Shown piece by piece: positions 1 through 6,500 of a DNA stretch of 7,459 nt (position 1 is the first letter of the stretch; each line of letters starts with the position of its first letter). The translations under genes and the position numbers were made by a program. Source of the stretch: DAOUBF01 sp034432795 (GTDB lineage: Bacteria > Chloroflexota > Anaerolineae > DSLN01); NCBI GenBank assembly GCA_034432795.1, contig DAOUBF010000075.1:1-7459 (forward strand), written 5' to 3'. Under the pieces are notes generated by a model. That model saw only the letters and a program-made list of their open reading frames with translations, was not told the DNA's origin and ran no database searches.

Positions 1-1475
1 GTCCCACTGGGCAGGGGACACACGTTAGAAAAGGCCGTGCTGGAGGTGGTGAACTGCAGGTTGCCGTTGGAGCTGACGTTGACGGTGGTGAAGCTCTGAC
101 CATAGAAGTTGAAGGTGAAGCCGATGGGGATGGGCAGCACCTGGTCATCGCCGGTGACGCCGCTGGGGTTGGTGGCGGTGATCCAGGTGCGGGTGACCCA
201 GTCCTCGCACTGGTAGCCGAAGGGGTCGGGCGGGATGGTCTCGCAGCGCCCCATCGGGGTGTTCGTCGGCGTGGGGGTGTTCGTCGGTGTGGGGGTGTAC
301 CAGGTCCCTGTGGGCGTGGGCGTGGGTGTGGGGGTCGGCCCAGCACCGCCGCAGATACCACCCGCCTCCGAGTACCCCCGATTGGTCTGGTAGTAGAGGC
401 CACCGCTTGTGCCCCCGGCCAGCCAGACCTGGTTATTGGCGCAGGCGTAGCCCGCCGCCACCGGCGCATCCGGCACCGGGTCGGCCACATTCTCCCACGA
501 TCCACCGGGGAAGAGCGCGGTGTTGTAGCGTTCCACCGTGTCGTAGGCCGTCCAGATATCCCCGCCCGCGCCGCCACCGGCGAAGGCGTAGATGTAATCC
601 ACACCGCCTACGCTGTACCAGGTGGCATGGGGGTTCATGCGCCCGGTGAGCATCGCGGGGCAGGTCGCCCAGGTGTCGGTATTGGGGTCATAACGCTCGC
701 ACGTGTTCAGCGGCGTAGTCAGCACGCCGCCAATGACGTAAATGTAGTTCCCCACCGTCAGCGCCGAGCCGTAGGTGCGCGCAGTGGGCATGGGCGCCAG
801 CGGCCCGCTCCAGGTATTGGTGGCCACGTCCAGGTAGCGCACCTCGTTCGTCGGGCCGGGGTTGCCACCGAAGATGTAGATGCGGCCCTGGGCGCCCAGC
901 GGGAAGAACGCCGCCATCGGCGAGCGCGCCGCCGGAAGCGAGGCGCACGTGCTCCAGGAGTTGGCCGCCGGGTCGTACACCTGACACCAGGTGTTGTGCG
1001 CGCCGTTGTAGCCGCCGGGCAGGTAGAACTTGTTGGTGATGGGGTTGTACACCGCCATCATGTTCTGGCCGGCGTTGGGCATGGGCGCCCCAGAGGTCCA
1101 GGTATTGCTGGCGACATCGTAGATCTGGACCTCGTTGAGGTACGCACCTGTGCTGGTGCCGCCGCCGAAATGGAACACGCGCCCGGTGTTGTCCGTAGCG
1201 GAGGCCTGGCGGTAGCGCGCCGGGGCAGGCAGTGGGGCAGCCGTGACCCAGGTATCCGGGACCAGGCCCTGGAAGGGGCCGGCCGGGCGTCCCAGTGGGG
1301 CCTTATCCGCCCAGGAGGAATCGGGCTTGACGCCCTGGGCCTCGCTGTTGGTCGTCGGGCCGCTGCTCTGACCGCCCGGAGAGGCAGGCTGGTCCGCTGC
1401 GGCCGGCAGGATGGCGATCAAGGCCAGCACGGCCAGGACCGCCAGAACAAGAAGCCAGATATGCTTTCTCGTCAT
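1..1475 (-). CDS. Secreted kelch-repeat beta-propeller protein with PT-rich linker (3' end outside window)
   Basis: The frame is open for 491 codons from ATG at 1475 to the window edge, so the C-terminus is missing. The start is fixed by a GGAGG at 1482-1486 six bases upstream and by an immediate signal peptide: MTRKH, a hydrophobic run at residues 6-23, and a likely cut after AAA at 25-27. Six kelch-type motifs follow at about residues 98-373 (examples: FHFGGG, YIFGG, YVIGG, WLAGG, with YD/LD...TNTW pairs), which predicts a six-bladed beta-propeller. Residues 380-407 are a Pro-Thr linker, then a Cys-containing beta-rich domain starts (FTFNFYGQ, VSSNGNLQF), a type common after linkers in secreted bacterial proteins. 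The role is probably extracellular binding or surface display; the ligand is unknown and no catalytic motif was seen. It has its own promoter at 1694-1723 and a leader of about 210 nt. A second kelch gene lies upstream (2097-3374), separated by a divergent RNA gene, so the two are not one transcript by these signals. Confidence 0.9.
   Translation of the reverse strand, partial: MTRKHIWLLVLAVLAVLALIAILPAAADQPASPGGQSSGPTTNSEAQGVKPDSSWADKAPLGRPAGPFQGLVPDTWVTAAPLPAPARYRQASATDNTGRVFHFGGGTSTGAYLNEVQIYDVASNTWTSGAPMPNAGQNMMAVYNPITNKFYLPGGYNGAHNTWCQVYDPAANSWSTCASLPAARSPMAAFFPLGAQGRIYIFGGNPGPTNEVRYLDVATNTWSGPLAPMPTARTYGSALTVGNYIYVIGGVLTTPLNTCERYDPNTDTWATCPAMLTGRMNPHATWYSVGGVDYIYAFAGGGAGGDIWTAYDTVERYNTALFPGGSWENVADPVPDAPVAAGYACANNQVWLAGGTSGGLYYQTNRGYSEAGGICGGAGPTPTPTPTPTGTWYTPTPTNTPTPTNTPMGRCETIPPDPFGYQCEDWVTRTWITATNPSGVTGDDQVLPIPIGFTFNFYGQSFTTVNVSSNGNLQFTTSSTAFSNVCPLPSG
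261..296 (-). repeat. Two tandem 18-bp units encoding part of the PT linker
   Basis: Two adjacent 18-bp units at 261-278 and 279-296 differ by one base (gttcgtcggc/tgtgggggt). On the minus strand each encodes a TPTPTN-type hexapeptide. More GTGGGC/GTGGGG-type units continue to about 340. Such linkers are thought to be flexible and easily change length by slippage. This repeat is internal to the kelch coding region, not a mobile element. Confidence 0.8.
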
Positions 1476-1687
1476 GGAGAACCTCCCTCGTTTCAGGATG
1501 CATGGGGCCGAATTCCGCCTGTGATGTGGACAATCCAGCTCAGTGTGTGCTGCCTCTCCCCCTTTCTAGGTGCATCGCTCCAACGGTGGTTAACGCCCGG
1601 CAAGAGGGAAAATAGCAGCCATCTCCCGGCTTCATCAACCATCGGTTGGAGAGGCACAGGATGGCTTACACAAGCGCTGCGTCGGGT
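1476..1687 (-). promoter_or_regulatory. Long, structured 5' leader of the first kelch gene
   Basis: From the predicted start site near 1687 to the ATG there are about 210 nt without a supported gene. Several complementary segments are visible: GCCATC at 1618-1623 with GATGGC at 1660-1665, enclosing a tight hairpin CAACC(1636-1640)/GGTTG(1644-1648); and GCTGC(1549-1553) with GCAGC(1615-1619). I do not recognise a riboswitch family: c-di-GMP-I, SAM and cobalamin consensus cores were considered and do not fit. The leader may be simple UTR or an unidentified cis-element. Confidence 0.35.
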
Positions 1688-1693
1688 ATGATT

Positions 1694-1723
1694 ATTTTAG
1701 CACCATTTGACTGTAGAAGTCAA
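1694..1723 (-). promoter_or_regulatory. Sigma-70-type promoter for the first kelch gene
   Basis: On the minus strand: -35 TTGACT (1718-1723), 18-bp spacer, -10 TAAAAT (1694-1699) preceded by TGC, an extended -10. The predicted transcription start is near 1687. The -35 box is one arm of a perfect palindrome (1707-1723), which suggests control by a DNA-binding regulator. Confidence 0.65.
1707..1723. promoter_or_regulatory. Palindrome overlapping the -35 box (possible operator)
   Basis: TTGACT-gtaga-AGTCAA is a perfect 6-bp inverted repeat with a 5-bp centre. It covers the -35 element and the start of the spacer of the minus-strand promoter. A dimeric repressor bound here would block RNA polymerase. 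The regulator is unknown; part of the symmetry could be coincidence, since one arm is itself a -35-like hexamer. Confidence 0.4.
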
Positions 1724-1742
1724 GCAGCCGCACGCATCTTAT

Positions 1743-1794
1743 CAGGGCTTATCCACCCTCGGATGCCGCACGTCCGTAGAATTGATAAGCCCTG
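1743..1794. repeat. 11-bp perfect inverted repeat between divergent promoters
   Basis: CAGGGCTTATC (1743-1753) and GATAAGCCCTG (1784-1794) are exact reverse complements, 30 bp apart. Inside, CGGATG/CGTCCG (about 1760-1776) can pair with one G-T, giving a two-tier hairpin. No T-run follows on either strand, so a terminator is unlikely. It sits upstream of both the minus-strand kelch promoter and the plus-strand RNA promoter, so it may be a shared operator site or a small hairpin element. Confidence 0.6.
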
Positions 1795-1808
1795 CCAAAG
1801 TCGCCCCC

Positions 1809-1837
1809 TTGATCCCCCTGCCAGCCCGTGTTACAAT
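1809..1837 (+). promoter_or_regulatory. Promoter of the tRNA-like RNA gene
   Basis: TTGATC (1809-1814), exactly 17 bp, then TACAAT (1832-1837). The predicted start is at about A1845/G1846. There is no protein gene on this strand downstream; the next structure is the tRNA-like RNA and its terminator, which supports a dedicated non-coding transcript of about 155 nt. Confidence 0.7.
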
Positions 1838-1875
1838 AGCCCCCAGTGCATGCCTGCACGGGCATGACCCCACCT

Positions 1876-1952
1876 GGGGGTGCGAGCGGCTCGGCGCCTG
1901 AGACAGCCGAAGCGCATCAGGCGTGACTCCGGTTCAACTCCGGACACCTCCA
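1876..1952 (+). ncRNA. tRNA-like / tmRNA-like small RNA without anticodon or message
   Basis: The 77-nt body shows a 7-bp acceptor stem, GGGGGTG (1876-1882) with CACCTCC (1945-1951), in which the third pair is G-U, the identity mark of alanine tRNA and tmRNA. A perfect T arm precedes it: TCCGG (1928-1932), loop TTCAACT, CCGGA (1940-1944). A1952 is the discriminator; CCA is not encoded (CTC follows). In place of an anticodon arm there is CGCCTGA (1895-1901) paired with TCAGGCG (1917-1923), with a 15-nt loop that offers no normal anticodon loop. The segment after the acceptor, with GG then CTCGGC, resembles the GG-TTCGAC element of tmRNA D-loops (recalled, not searched). No tag reading frame is present; a normal tmRNA is about 350 nt. 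The transcript probably starts near 1845, with a leader hairpin CATGCC/GGCATG, and ends at 2000. It may be a minimal tmRNA-like RNA, an alanine-tRNA mimic, or a decayed tmRNA. The tRNA-like fold is well supported; function is unknown. Confidence 0.65.
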
Positions 1953-1966
1953 CTCCGGTATGAACA

Positions 1967-2000
1967 AAAGAGGGGCTGGAAACGCTTCCAGCCCCTCTTT
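1967..2000. terminator. Strong bidirectional hairpin terminator
   Basis: A 15-bp perfect stem, AAAGAGGGGCTGGAA (1967-1981) with its complement at 1986-2000, has a 4-nt ACGC loop. On the plus strand it ends in TTT then a T-rich stretch and closes the tRNA-like RNA transcript. On the minus strand it ends in TTTT and can end transcription from the kelch gene at 2097-3374. Confidence 0.85.
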
Positions 2001-2010
2001 GTCCTCTTTA

Positions 2011-2090
2011 TCTCACCGCAGAGAGCGCAGAGACCGCTGAGGAATTGATTGAAAACCCTTCTGCGTTCTCCGTGTGCTTTGCGGTAAAAT
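2011..2090. repeat. MITE-like imperfect inverted repeat of the CGCAGAG/CGCAAAG type
   Basis: ACCGCA (2015-2020) pairs with TGCGGT (2080-2085), and GAGAGCGCAG (2021-2030) pairs with CTGCGTTCTC (2061-2070) with one G-T, leaving a 9-nt bulge on one side. The segment also contains CGCAGAG twice in tandem. Intergenic repeats with ACCGCAGAG/ACCGCAAAG ends are known from many environmental bacterial genomes; membership of this copy is judged from memory. It lies directly after the stop codon of the upstream kelch gene. Confidence 0.55.
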
Positions 2091-2096
2091 GCAATC

Positions 2097-3374
2097 CTAT
2101 GCCCGCCGCCGGCCCAGGCCCAGGGCCAGCCCCATCAGCCCGACCCCGGCCAGGAGCGCCGCCCACAGCACCGGCTCCGCCCATGAGCGCGTCGGCGCGC
2201 CCGACGAGGCGCTGAAGTCGGCCAGATTCACCGAGGTGGGCTGCAAGGTCAGGGTACGATACTCCGTTGAGACGGTATTATTCGCCCCACTGACATCATA
2301 GCCGCCGAAGACCCACATCCCCGGCGTGCCTGTCCCCTGGGCAAAGGGAATCAGCGCCCCGGCGTGGTTGCGCCGCGCCTCGTTCAGGAACTCCCACGCC
2401 TGCCAGGTGTTGGTGGCGACGTCGTAAATGAAAGCGTCGGACACAGTACCAGGCCACTGCCCACAGCCCGCCAGCACAATCTTGCCCCCCATGCCCGTGA
2501 AGGGCGAGTTGGTGTTGAAGCCGAAGGCCCGCGATTCATCGCAGCCCTCAATGCCTGACGAAGGCAGCGGCAGGTCGGCCACGCCAGCGTCATCCCAGCC
2601 CGCCGCGATATTGGCCGTGTCCAGCCGCTCCACAATGGACACAGGGATCAGCGAGGCCCCGTCAAATGTATCCCCGCCGATAGCGTAGATATAGCCATCC
2701 ACCACCGCCGTGGTGATGTAGGCCCGCGCCAGATTCAGCGGCGCATTCAGGTTGGTCCAACGGCTGCCCGCCGGCGCCGTCGGGTCAAAGACCCAGGTCT
2801 CGTCCGTGACGTAAGGGGGAGCAGTCACCTGCAGACCACCGAACACATACGCCTTGTTGTCATAGACGGCAACGTAAGGAGCCACCGGGACGCCGCCCGC
2901 CTGCAAGGGCATGGGGTCGGTGGCGGTCAGGTCGGCGACAGTGTTCGTCGCCGGATAATAGACCTGCGTCGTGTTGATCGTGCCGCCAGCGGAGGGCCGC
3001 CCGCCGAAGATGTACATCCCCCACTGACTGCCGTCCCACAACAAGGCAATGTCGTAGTTGGTCACCGGGACCGGCATGTCCACGCCGGTGTCCGCATACG
3101 TCCCGGTATTGGAATCAAAATAGTACACATCCCCATAGGTCACGCCGCCTTCCCGTCCGCCCAGGAAGTAGACCCGACCATTCGGAGGATAGTACTCGCC
3201 GTCAAAGCGCGACCAGCCGCCGCCCGTGCTGGGGAAGGTCGTGGGGGGGCCAAACGACCAGGCTGTGGGCACACCAGGGGCATCGCCATTGGCGCTGACG
3301 ACCCCAGCAGGGACTGCCAGTAGCGCGGCCAGGAGCAGGAGACTGGCCCCAATAGAGAAGAGCCGCCCAGACAT
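2097..3374 (-). CDS. Secreted kelch-repeat protein with C-terminal membrane anchor
   Basis: This is a complete 425-residue protein. The ATG at 3374 is preceded by GAGGAGG at 8-nt spacing and begins a signal peptide with a hydrophobic core at residues 8-26 and a likely cut after VSA (28). Six kelch-like motifs are spread over residues 66-375: VYFLGG, MYIFGG, AYVFGG, IYAIGG, IVLAGC and MWVFGG. The fifth has Cys in place of the second Gly. A Ser/Ala/Pro-rich spacer (about 382-398) leads to a transmembrane segment at 401-420 and the tail GRRRA. This layout (stalk, membrane helix, basic tail) resembles sorting or anchoring tails of surface proteins, but no LPXTG or PEP motif is present. The protein is probably an extracellular beta-propeller tethered to the membrane; its ligand is unknown. 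It shares fold and signal-peptide style with the kelch protein at 1-1475, but has no PT linker. It has its own promoter at 3448-3476 and a bidirectional terminator downstream at 1967-2000. Confidence 0.9.
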   Translation of the reverse strand: MSGRLFSIGASLLLLAALLAVPAGVVSANGDAPGVPTAWSFGPPTTFPSTGGGWSRFDGEYYPPNGRVYFLGGREGGVTYGDVYYFDSNTGTYADTGVDMPVPVTNYDIALLWDGSQWGMYIFGGRPSAGGTINTTQVYYPATNTVADLTATDPMPLQAGGVPVAPYVAVYDNKAYVFGGLQVTAPPYVTDETWVFDPTAPAGSRWTNLNAPLNLARAYITTAVVDGYIYAIGGDTFDGASLIPVSIVERLDTANIAAGWDDAGVADLPLPSSGIEGCDESRAFGFNTNSPFTGMGGKIVLAGCGQWPGTVSDAFIYDVATNTWQAWEFLNEARRNHAGALIPFAQGTGTPGMWVFGGYDVSGANNTVSTEYRTLTLQPTSVNLADFSASSGAPTRSWAEPVLWAALLAGVGLMGLALGLGRRRA

Positions 3375-3401
3375 AATATCATCCTCCTCTCGTGATAAGG
3401 T

Positions 3402-3441
3402 GGGGATCGCTAGCTTACCCCGTGATCGCTCGCGCTAGCTT
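3402..3441 (-). repeat. Direct repeat of CGCTAGCTT in the kelch leader
   Basis: CGCTAGCTT occurs at 3408-3416 and 3433-3441, 25 bp apart, each preceded at variable distance by GATCGC. GCTAGC is self-complementary, so the two copies could pair in RNA, and GGGG/CCCC flanks one copy. Both copies lie between the predicted transcription start (about 3441) and the ribosome-binding site. They may be a regulator site or an RNA hairpin; neither is proved. Confidence 0.4.
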
Positions 3442-3447
3442 GGGCCA

Positions 3448-3476
3448 AGTATATGCCTATCTTCTCCAGATGTCAA
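3448..3476 (-). promoter_or_regulatory. Near-consensus promoter of the anchored kelch gene
   Basis: On the minus strand: TTGACA (3471-3476), exactly 17 bp, TATACT (3448-3453). The predicted start is near 3441, giving a leader of about 67 nt. The -35 box is perfect, so basal expression should be high unless the repeats just downstream mediate control. It lies 72 bp past the dnaE stop, so the kelch gene need not depend on dnaE transcription. Confidence 0.75.
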
Positions 3477-3548
3477 ATGCGACAGAGAGGGGGCGGGGGC
3501 ATCCCACATTGGGGGCAACCAATTGAAGTCGCGCCTGGGGACAGAGGG

Positions 3549-6500
3549 TCAGGTCTCTCTTTCGGGATATGGCTCCAAAACCTGCACCGTCCCCGGCCCT
3601 AACTCGGCATGAAGCCGCCGCTCCAGGGCCTCGCAGGCGCAGGTAGTGTTATTGGGGAAGGCCAGGGCAATCGTGCGACCGCCACCCGTGAGGATCAACT
3701 GGAACTGATCGTTCCCCTGGAAGTCCACCAGAATCTCATAGACACGTGCCAGGCGCTCCCGGTCGCGCTCCGGGTCGCCGCTGCGCGGGATGGTCACGCT
3801 CACCAGGCGCGGTTGTGGGGGCTGTTCCGTCGCACCGTTACCGCCGTGTGTGGCGGGTTCCAGGGCAGGCATAGGCCCTGCTCCTACAGCCTCGTCGGGC
3901 GGGCGCGTAGATGAAGGGAAGCGGGCCTCGGTCAACGCCTCGTGCACGGTCACTTTATCGTCAATCACCTCGGCGATGATCTTGGCCTCACGCCCCTTCG
4001 CATCCACCCGGCCGCGCACGATGACGATCTTGCCCTCCTCCAGCAGGGCCTGGCGAGCGGCCCACAGGCGCGGGAAAACAACCAACTCCGTCGTGCCCTG
4101 TAGGTCCTCCAGGCCCACGAAGGCCATGGCCTCGCCCTTCTTCGTGGCGTGGCGGCGTACCCAGGCCACCAGCCCGGCCAGCGTCACCATCTGGCCGTCC
4201 AACTCCTCACCCAGGTCACTGGTGTAGTGCGTTACCACATGCTGTAACTCGCGCATGGGGCGTTCCAGCGGATGCTCAGAGATATAAGCGCCGACCAACT
4301 CCTTCTCCCAGGCCAGCATCTCGCGGCGCGGCACCTCATCCTGAGGGGGTAGTTCCGCCAGGAGCCCCTCTGTTAGCGCGGCGTCATCGCCCGGCCCGGC
4401 ATCAAACAGGCTCATCTGGCCGATCTCGCGGGCACGATGGGCGCTCGCGCTCAGATGGAGCAGGCGGTCCAGGGCCGCCAGGAGTTGGGCGCGGTGGCCG
4501 AAGGGTCGCAGAGCACCAACCTTGATCAGGCTTTCCAGCGCCCGCCGGTTCACCTGGCGCAGGTCCACCCGGCGGCAAAAGTCCTCCAGGTCGCGGAACA
4601 GCCCACCTTCGGCGCGCGCCGCCAGGATGGTCTGCACCGGCCCCTCGCCCACGTTCTTGATCGCCCCCAGGCCGAAGCGGATGGCCTTCCCCTCTATCGT
4701 AAATTCCAGTTGGCTGGCGTTCACGTCGGGCGGCAAGACCTCAATGCCCATGCGACGACACTCCACCACCAGCAGGCCGAGCTTGTCCGTGTTGTTGCGC
4801 TCCACGTTGAGGAGGGCCGTCATGTACTCCAGCGGGTAGCGCGCCTTGAGAAAGGCCGTCTGGCAGGTGAGGACGGCGTAATCGGCAGCGTGGGCGCGGT
4901 TGAAGCCATAGCGGGCGAAGTATTCAATATCGTCAAAGATGGCCTCGGCGACCTCGCGGGGGATGCCGCTGTGCTCTACCGCGCCGTTGACAAACTTCTC
5001 GCGGTGCTTGAGCAGTTGCTCCTTGATCTTCTTGCCCACCGCCTTACGGATGGTGTCGGCCTCGCCGGGCGAGTAGCCCGCCAGTTGGCTGGCGATCTGG
5101 ATGATCTGCTCCTGGTAGATGCAGATGCCGTAAGTATCGCTGAGGATCGGCTCCAGCTTGGGGTGGCGGTAGGTGACCGGCTCCTCGCCGTGCATGCGGC
5201 GGATGTAGGTGGGGATATATTCCAGCGGGCCGGGGCGATACAGCGAGATCACCGCCACCACGTGCTCAAATTGGGTGGGGCGCATCTCCATGAGCACGCG
5301 GCGCATGCCCGCGCCTTCCACCTGGAAGACGCCCAGGACGTTCCCGCTGGACAGAAGCTCATACAGCGCCGGGTCATCCACCGGGATGTTGCTCAGGTTA
5401 TAGGTGATGCCATGCCGTTCTCGGATCAACTCACAGGCTTTGCGCACCACGGTGAGCGTGGACAGGCCCAGAAAGTCCACCTTGAGCAGGCCGATGGCCT
5501 CCACACTCTCCATAGCATATTGGGTGACCACACCGATGTCGCCGACCGCTGTCCCTTTCGTGGGGCGATGCAGGGGCACGTATTCCACCAGGGGACGGTC
5601 GGCGATGACCACGCCGGCGGCGTGGGTGCTGGCGTGGCGGGCCACGCCCTCCAGCTTCTGGGCCATGTCCAACAGCCGCCGGATGTAGTCCTCGCTCTCA
5701 TAGGCCTGCTTCAGCTCGTCAATGGATTCCAGCGCCTCGGCGATGCTCATGGGCTTGCCGGGGATGGCCGGGATCATCTTCGCCAGCCGGTCGGCCTCAG
5801 GCAGGGGCAGGTCCAGGGCGCGGGCCACATCGCGGATGGCGGCGCGGGCGCCCAGCGTGCCAAAGGTGATGATCTGGGCCACGCGGTCCTGGCCGTATTT
5901 CTCAATCGCATAGCGGATAAGCTGGTCGCGCTGGTCATCGGGGAAGTCCAGGTCAATATCGGGCATGGTCACGCGACCGGGGTTCAGGAAGCGCTCAAAG
6001 ATGAGCTTATGCTTGAGCGGGTCCAGGTTGGTCAGCCCCAGCGTATAGGCCACGATGCTGCCCGCCGCCGAGCCGCGCACATTCCACCAGATGCCCTGGC
6101 TGCGGGCGAAGCGCGTCAGGTCCCAGACGATCAGAAAGTACGTGTCAAAGCCCATCTGGTGGATGACGCTGAGTTCATAGTCCAGCCGCGCCCGTGCCTC
6201 TGCTGTAACCGGATTGTAGCGCTCCTGCAGGCCCTGCTCGCACAGGGCACGCAGATACGTCTCTGGCGTATGGCCTTCAGGCACGTCAAAGGGCGGCAGG
6301 TGATAGCGCCCGAACTCAATCTCCAGGTTGCACATCTCGGCGATGCGCAGCGTGTTGTCCAACGCCTCCGGCAACTCCTCAAACAGCGCCGCCATCTCCT
6401 CGGCGCTCTTGAGGTAATAGCTGTCGTTGTTCATGCGCATGCGGTTGGGGTCAGAGACGACCGCACCGGTCTGGATGCAGATGAGGATGTCCTGCGGCTC

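Noticed and set aside
627..1691. A 354-codon open frame on the plus strand
   Set aside because: It is antisense to the kelch gene, of low-complexity Arg/Gly/Ala composition, and continues through the kelch leader and promoter; no ribosome site or known motif.
1750..1758. A DnaA box (TTATCCACC) and possible origin
   Set aside because: One near-match only, inside an inverted repeat, with no cluster or AT-rich unwinding region; proximity to dnaE is not evidence for an origin.
1646..1901. Two short plus-strand frames of 64-73 codons
   Set aside because: They cross a promoter, an inverted repeat and the start of the tRNA-like RNA, and their products look random.
1876..1952. A canonical tRNA gene
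   Set aside because: The acceptor and T arms fit, but there is no 5-bp stem with 7-nt loop containing T33 and an anticodon; the central hairpin has a 15-nt loop.
1845..2000. A complete or permuted tmRNA (ssrA)
   Set aside because: Only about 155 nt lie between promoter and terminator, no tag frame is present, and the 5' acceptor strand precedes the 3' strand, so it is not permuted.
3482..3548. A terminator after dnaE (ATTGG/CCAAT hairpin)
   Set aside because: The stem is only 5 bp and no T-run follows on the minus strand.
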